From the NCBI RefSeq assembly GCF_900626285.1, contig NZ_LR131147.1, positions 500,032 through 564,031 on the forward strand: a stretch of 64,000 nucleotides of DNA, read 5' to 3'. Within the stretch, counting starts at the first letter, position 1. Each line of letters opens with the position of its first letter. Origin of the DNA: Intestinimonas massiliensis (ex Afouda et al. 2020). GTDB taxonomy: Bacteria > Bacillota > Clostridia > Oscillospirales > Oscillospiraceae. A program made the translations under genes and the position numbers. Under the pieces are notes generated by a model, which searched no databases, was not told the origin of the DNA, and worked only from the letters and a program-made list of their open reading frames with translations. Of the stretch, positions 62,021 to 64,000 are shown one piece after another.

Positions 62021-62668
62021 ATGGAAGAATTTGAGCTGTCCTGCGCGGACTGCGGCACCAAGGCCTGCCGGGCCGCCTCCGGCCCCCTTCCCCCCTTCTG
62101 CACCACGAATACCCTGGAACCGGGAGAGCTGGAGGAGGCGCTGGCTCTGTCCAACCAGCCGGAAAACCAGGAGGTCCTCCGCAACGCGGCCCAGGTGGAG
62201 TATGAGGGCTACTGCAAAATGACCCGGGTGGAGGAGATCATGGACTTCGCCCGCCGCATGGGCTTTCACAAGCTGGGGATCGCCACCTGCGTCGGCCTGC
62301 TCAAGGAGAGCAACGCCCTGGCCCGCATTCTCCGGGCCAACGGCTTTCAGGTCTGCTCCATCGCCTGCAAGGCGGGCCGGACCGACAAGTCCCTGGTGGG
62401 CATCGACGAGGCCTGCAAGGCGGTGGGCGTCAATATGTGCAACCCCATCCTTCAGGCCAGGCACCTCAACCGGCTGGGGACCGAGCTCAACATCGTGGTG
62501 GGGCTGTGCGTGGGACACGACAGCATGTTCTACAAGTACGCGGAGGGCCTGACCACCACCCTGGTCACCAAGGACCGGGTCACCGGCCACAACCCTGCCG
62601 CCGTCCTCTACAATCTGGACGGCTACTATAAGCGTCTACTGGACCCGCCCGCCCCTGACGAAAAATAA
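62021..62668 (+). CDS. DUF1847 metal-binding-type protein
   Basis: A 215-aa protein of the DUF1847 group. It has an N-terminal Cys motif (LSCADCGTKACRAASG), MGFHKLGIATCVGLLKES, VCSIACKAGR, and many other conserved cysteines (ACKAVGVNMCNPILQA, GLCVGHDSMF). It probably binds a metal or Fe-S cluster. Task unknown; the neighbour hydratase is also an Fe-S enzyme, so cofactor service is possible. Coupled to the hydratase gene. Confidence 0.88.
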   Translation: MEEFELSCADCGTKACRAASGPLPPFCTTNTLEPGELEEALALSNQPENQEVLRNAAQVEYEGYCKMTRVEEIMDFARRMGFHKLGIATCVGLLKESNALARILRANGFQVCSIACKAGRTDKSLVGIDEACKAVGVNMCNPILQARHLNRLGTELNIVVGLCVGHDSMFYKYAEGLTTTLVTKDRVTGHNPAAVLYNLDGYYKRLLDPPAPDEK

Positions 62669-62741
62669 TTGTTCCTTCCGCGCAATCATTGCCCCCTCTC
62701 AGGTGTGTAACGGGCAGAAAACACAGGAAGGAGGATCTGCC

Positions 62742-63584
62742 ATGAAGCGTCTGCTCCGCGCCGTTCCCTGTCTCCTGCTCTGCCTGATCCTGCTGGCGGG
62801 CACCGCCTCCGCCGACACAGGCCCCAAGCCCGCCGTCACCATTACGGTGATCAACGCCCCGGAGGGGGTGTACTACCTGGACCTGCTCCAACAGGACGAG
62901 GACGGGTCCCCCAATATCGACCGGGAGGACTACGACCCCGCCCTGCTGGAGGGGCTGGAACGCTGGGAGGACGAGGGCTGGTACCCCGCCCTGGTACACG
63001 GCACCTACCCGCCCCTGTTCGGCGACCTGGTACCCGGCGAGGACGGTACCCACCACTTCACCTACTTCGGCCTGCCGGAGACCTTCCGCATTGCCGTGTC
63101 CTCTGCCAGCGGGGCCCAGGCCACGGCGGAGCCCTTTACCCGCACCGTGTTCTACACCCACCTGACCTACGACTGGGAGAGCAATGCCATCACCGCGGCC
63201 ACTTCACCGTTTGGCTTCTACTCCCTTCAGTTCCTGTCCACCCTGGTTCCTACTCTTGTGGTGGAAGGCATCCTGCTGTGGCTGTTCGGATTCCGCGCCA
63301 AACGGGACTGGCTGGTGTTCCTCCTGGTCAACCTGGTCACCCAGGCGGGGCTTCACCTGTGGATCGGGGCGAATCTGGTCAGCGTCGGCTCCCATCCCCT
63401 GTACTACCTGGTCCTGGTGGTGGCTGAGGTGCCCATCCTGCTGGCGGAGCTGATGGCCTATCTGTTCCTGCTGAAGGAGCACGGTAAGGGCCGCCGGGCG
63501 GCCTACGCCGTCTGCGCCAACCTGGCCAGCTACGCCGCGGGCTATCTGCCCCTCCACTGGATGGTGCAATTTCTGGCCCGATGA
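62742..63584 (+). CDS. Exported polytopic membrane protein of unknown function
   Basis: A 280-aa protein: signal peptide (RAVPCLLLCLILLAGTASA), an outer domain of about 130 residues (AVTITVINAPEGVYYLDLLQ and FTYFGLPETFRIAVSS), then about four membrane segments (TLVPTLVVEGILLWLFGF; WLVFLLVNLVTQAGLHLW; YYLVLVVAEVPILLAELMAY; ANLASYAAGYLPLHW). GGAGG precedes the ATG. Similar layouts occur in many Clostridia, function unknown. Confidence 0.8.
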   Translation: MKRLLRAVPCLLLCLILLAGTASADTGPKPAVTITVINAPEGVYYLDLLQQDEDGSPNIDREDYDPALLEGLERWEDEGWYPALVHGTYPPLFGDLVPGEDGTHHFTYFGLPETFRIAVSSASGAQATAEPFTRTVFYTHLTYDWESNAITAATSPFGFYSLQFLSTLVPTLVVEGILLWLFGFRAKRDWLVFLLVNLVTQAGLHLWIGANLVSVGSHPLYYLVLVVAEVPILLAELMAYLFLLKEHGKGRRAAYAVCANLASYAAGYLPLHWMVQFLAR

Positions 63585-63594
63585 CAAGAATTGT

Positions 63595-63623
63595 TTTACA
63601 GAATCGAAAAAGTGCGGTATAAT
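63595..63623 (+). promoter_or_regulatory. Promoter of the metal ABC transporter gene
   Basis: TTTACA and perfect TATAAT with 17 bases between. The -10 overlaps the first arm of a long inverted repeat. Confidence 0.75.
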
Positions 63624-63666
63624 ACGATATGCTGGGTAGGAATTGCCCAGCATATCGTATTTTTTG
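63621..63666 (+). promoter_or_regulatory. Inverted repeat with T tract over the transcription start
   Basis: AATACGATATGCTGGG (63621-63636) and its exact complement (63646-63661) with a nine-base gap, followed by TTTTTTG. It may act as an operator (metal repressor), as a terminator of the upstream gene, or both. Confidence 0.6.
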
Positions 63667-63685
63667 TTTAGATAAGGGGATCTCT

Positions 63686-64000
63686 ATGAAAAAACTGCTC
63701 GCGGCGGCCTGCACCCTGGGCCTCCTGCTCTCCGCCTGCTCCGCCCCCGCCGCCTCCCAGCGGTCGGACGACGGCAAGCTCCACGTGCTGGCCACCACCT
63801 ACCCGGTGTACCTGTTCACCACAGCGGTGACCGAGGGTGTGGACAGCGTGGAAGTCAGCCTGCTAGTGAACCAGCAGACCTCCTGCCTCCATGACTACAC
63901 CCTCACCGTCAACGACATGAAGGCCATTGAGGGGGCCGACGTCATCATCATGAACGGCGCCGGGCTGGAGGATTTTATGGACGACGCTCTGGCCGCCTCT
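63686..64000 (+). CDS. Metal ABC transporter substrate-binding lipoprotein (ZnuA-like), partial
   Basis: The gene is cut by the window end; 105 codons are visible. The signal peptide (LLAAACTLGLLLSACSAP) ends with the lipobox LSAC. The mature part has KLHVLATTYPVYLFTTAVTE, SCLHDYTLTVNDMKAIEGAD and VIIMNGAGLEDFMDD, the pattern of zinc/manganese binding proteins (ZnuA/TroA). His in LHDYTLT is the first metal ligand. AAGGGGA lies before the ATG. The inverted repeat at its promoter fits control by a Zur- or MntR-like repressor. Confidence 0.88.
   Translation, partial: MKKLLAAACTLGLLLSACSAPAASQRSDDGKLHVLATTYPVYLFTTAVTEGVDSVEVSLLVNQQTSCLHDYTLTVNDMKAIEGADVIIMNGAGLEDFMDDALAAS

Overview
The window looks like a chromosomal segment of a GC-rich, anaerobic, low-oxygen-adapted Firmicute, most likely a gut Oscillospiraceae (Flavonifractor/Lawsonibacter-like). 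The evidence is a Clostridia gene set (HprK, DUF4364, DUF3048, DUF1847, BlaI/M56 pair, SpoIIIE/FtsK, desulfoferrodoxin and rubrerythrin), strong GGAGG ribosome binding sites, TTGACA-17-TATAAT promoters and a FMN riboswitch. The genus is an inference from gene content only.

Bases 1 to about 7830 differ in composition (more AT) and form one minus-strand cluster that I read as one end of a Tn7-like transposon. From right to left it has a dense array of nine 25-bp end-type repeats (7541-7831), a small four-helix membrane protein, a type I signal peptidase, a short TnsA-like endonuclease with an altered active site, a TnsB-like DDE transposase, a 500-bp AT-rich control region with two matched palindromes, a TnsC-like AAA+ ATPase, an unknown 135-aa protein, a TniQ/TnsD-like zinc-finger protein, and then a run of four small unknown proteins that leaves the window. 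No Cas gene or CRISPR array is visible. This is the most unusual part of the window.

From 8.1 kb onward everything is chromosomal. rpsB-tsf is followed by an ECF sigma factor/anti-sigma pair, an AlgI/AlgJ-like acylation pair, hprK, a BlaI/M56 sensor pair, rpmB, DUF3048 and DUF4364 genes. A divergent TetR regulator and a three-gene MMPL/GLUG export operon share a 52-bp palindrome. Next comes a MacAB-like efflux operon with an SLH protein, opposite a two-component system. A perR-sor-rbr oxidative stress operon, a FMN-controlled ribDEBA-H operon, ftsK/spoIIIE, uppP, phosphoketolase, guaA and carAB follow. The last part has a metallophosphoesterase, a DUF421/DUF4363 pair, greA, plsY, DUF3783, an SDR, a cell-wall amidase, an aconitase-family hydratase with DUF1847, a membrane protein, and the start of a zinc/manganese-type ABC binding lipoprotein cut by the window end.

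The core operons are compact, with 1-20 nt overlaps and intrinsic terminators shared by convergent genes. I saw no rRNA, tRNA or CRISPR array. Names rest on motifs and family resemblance read by eye; no database search was made.
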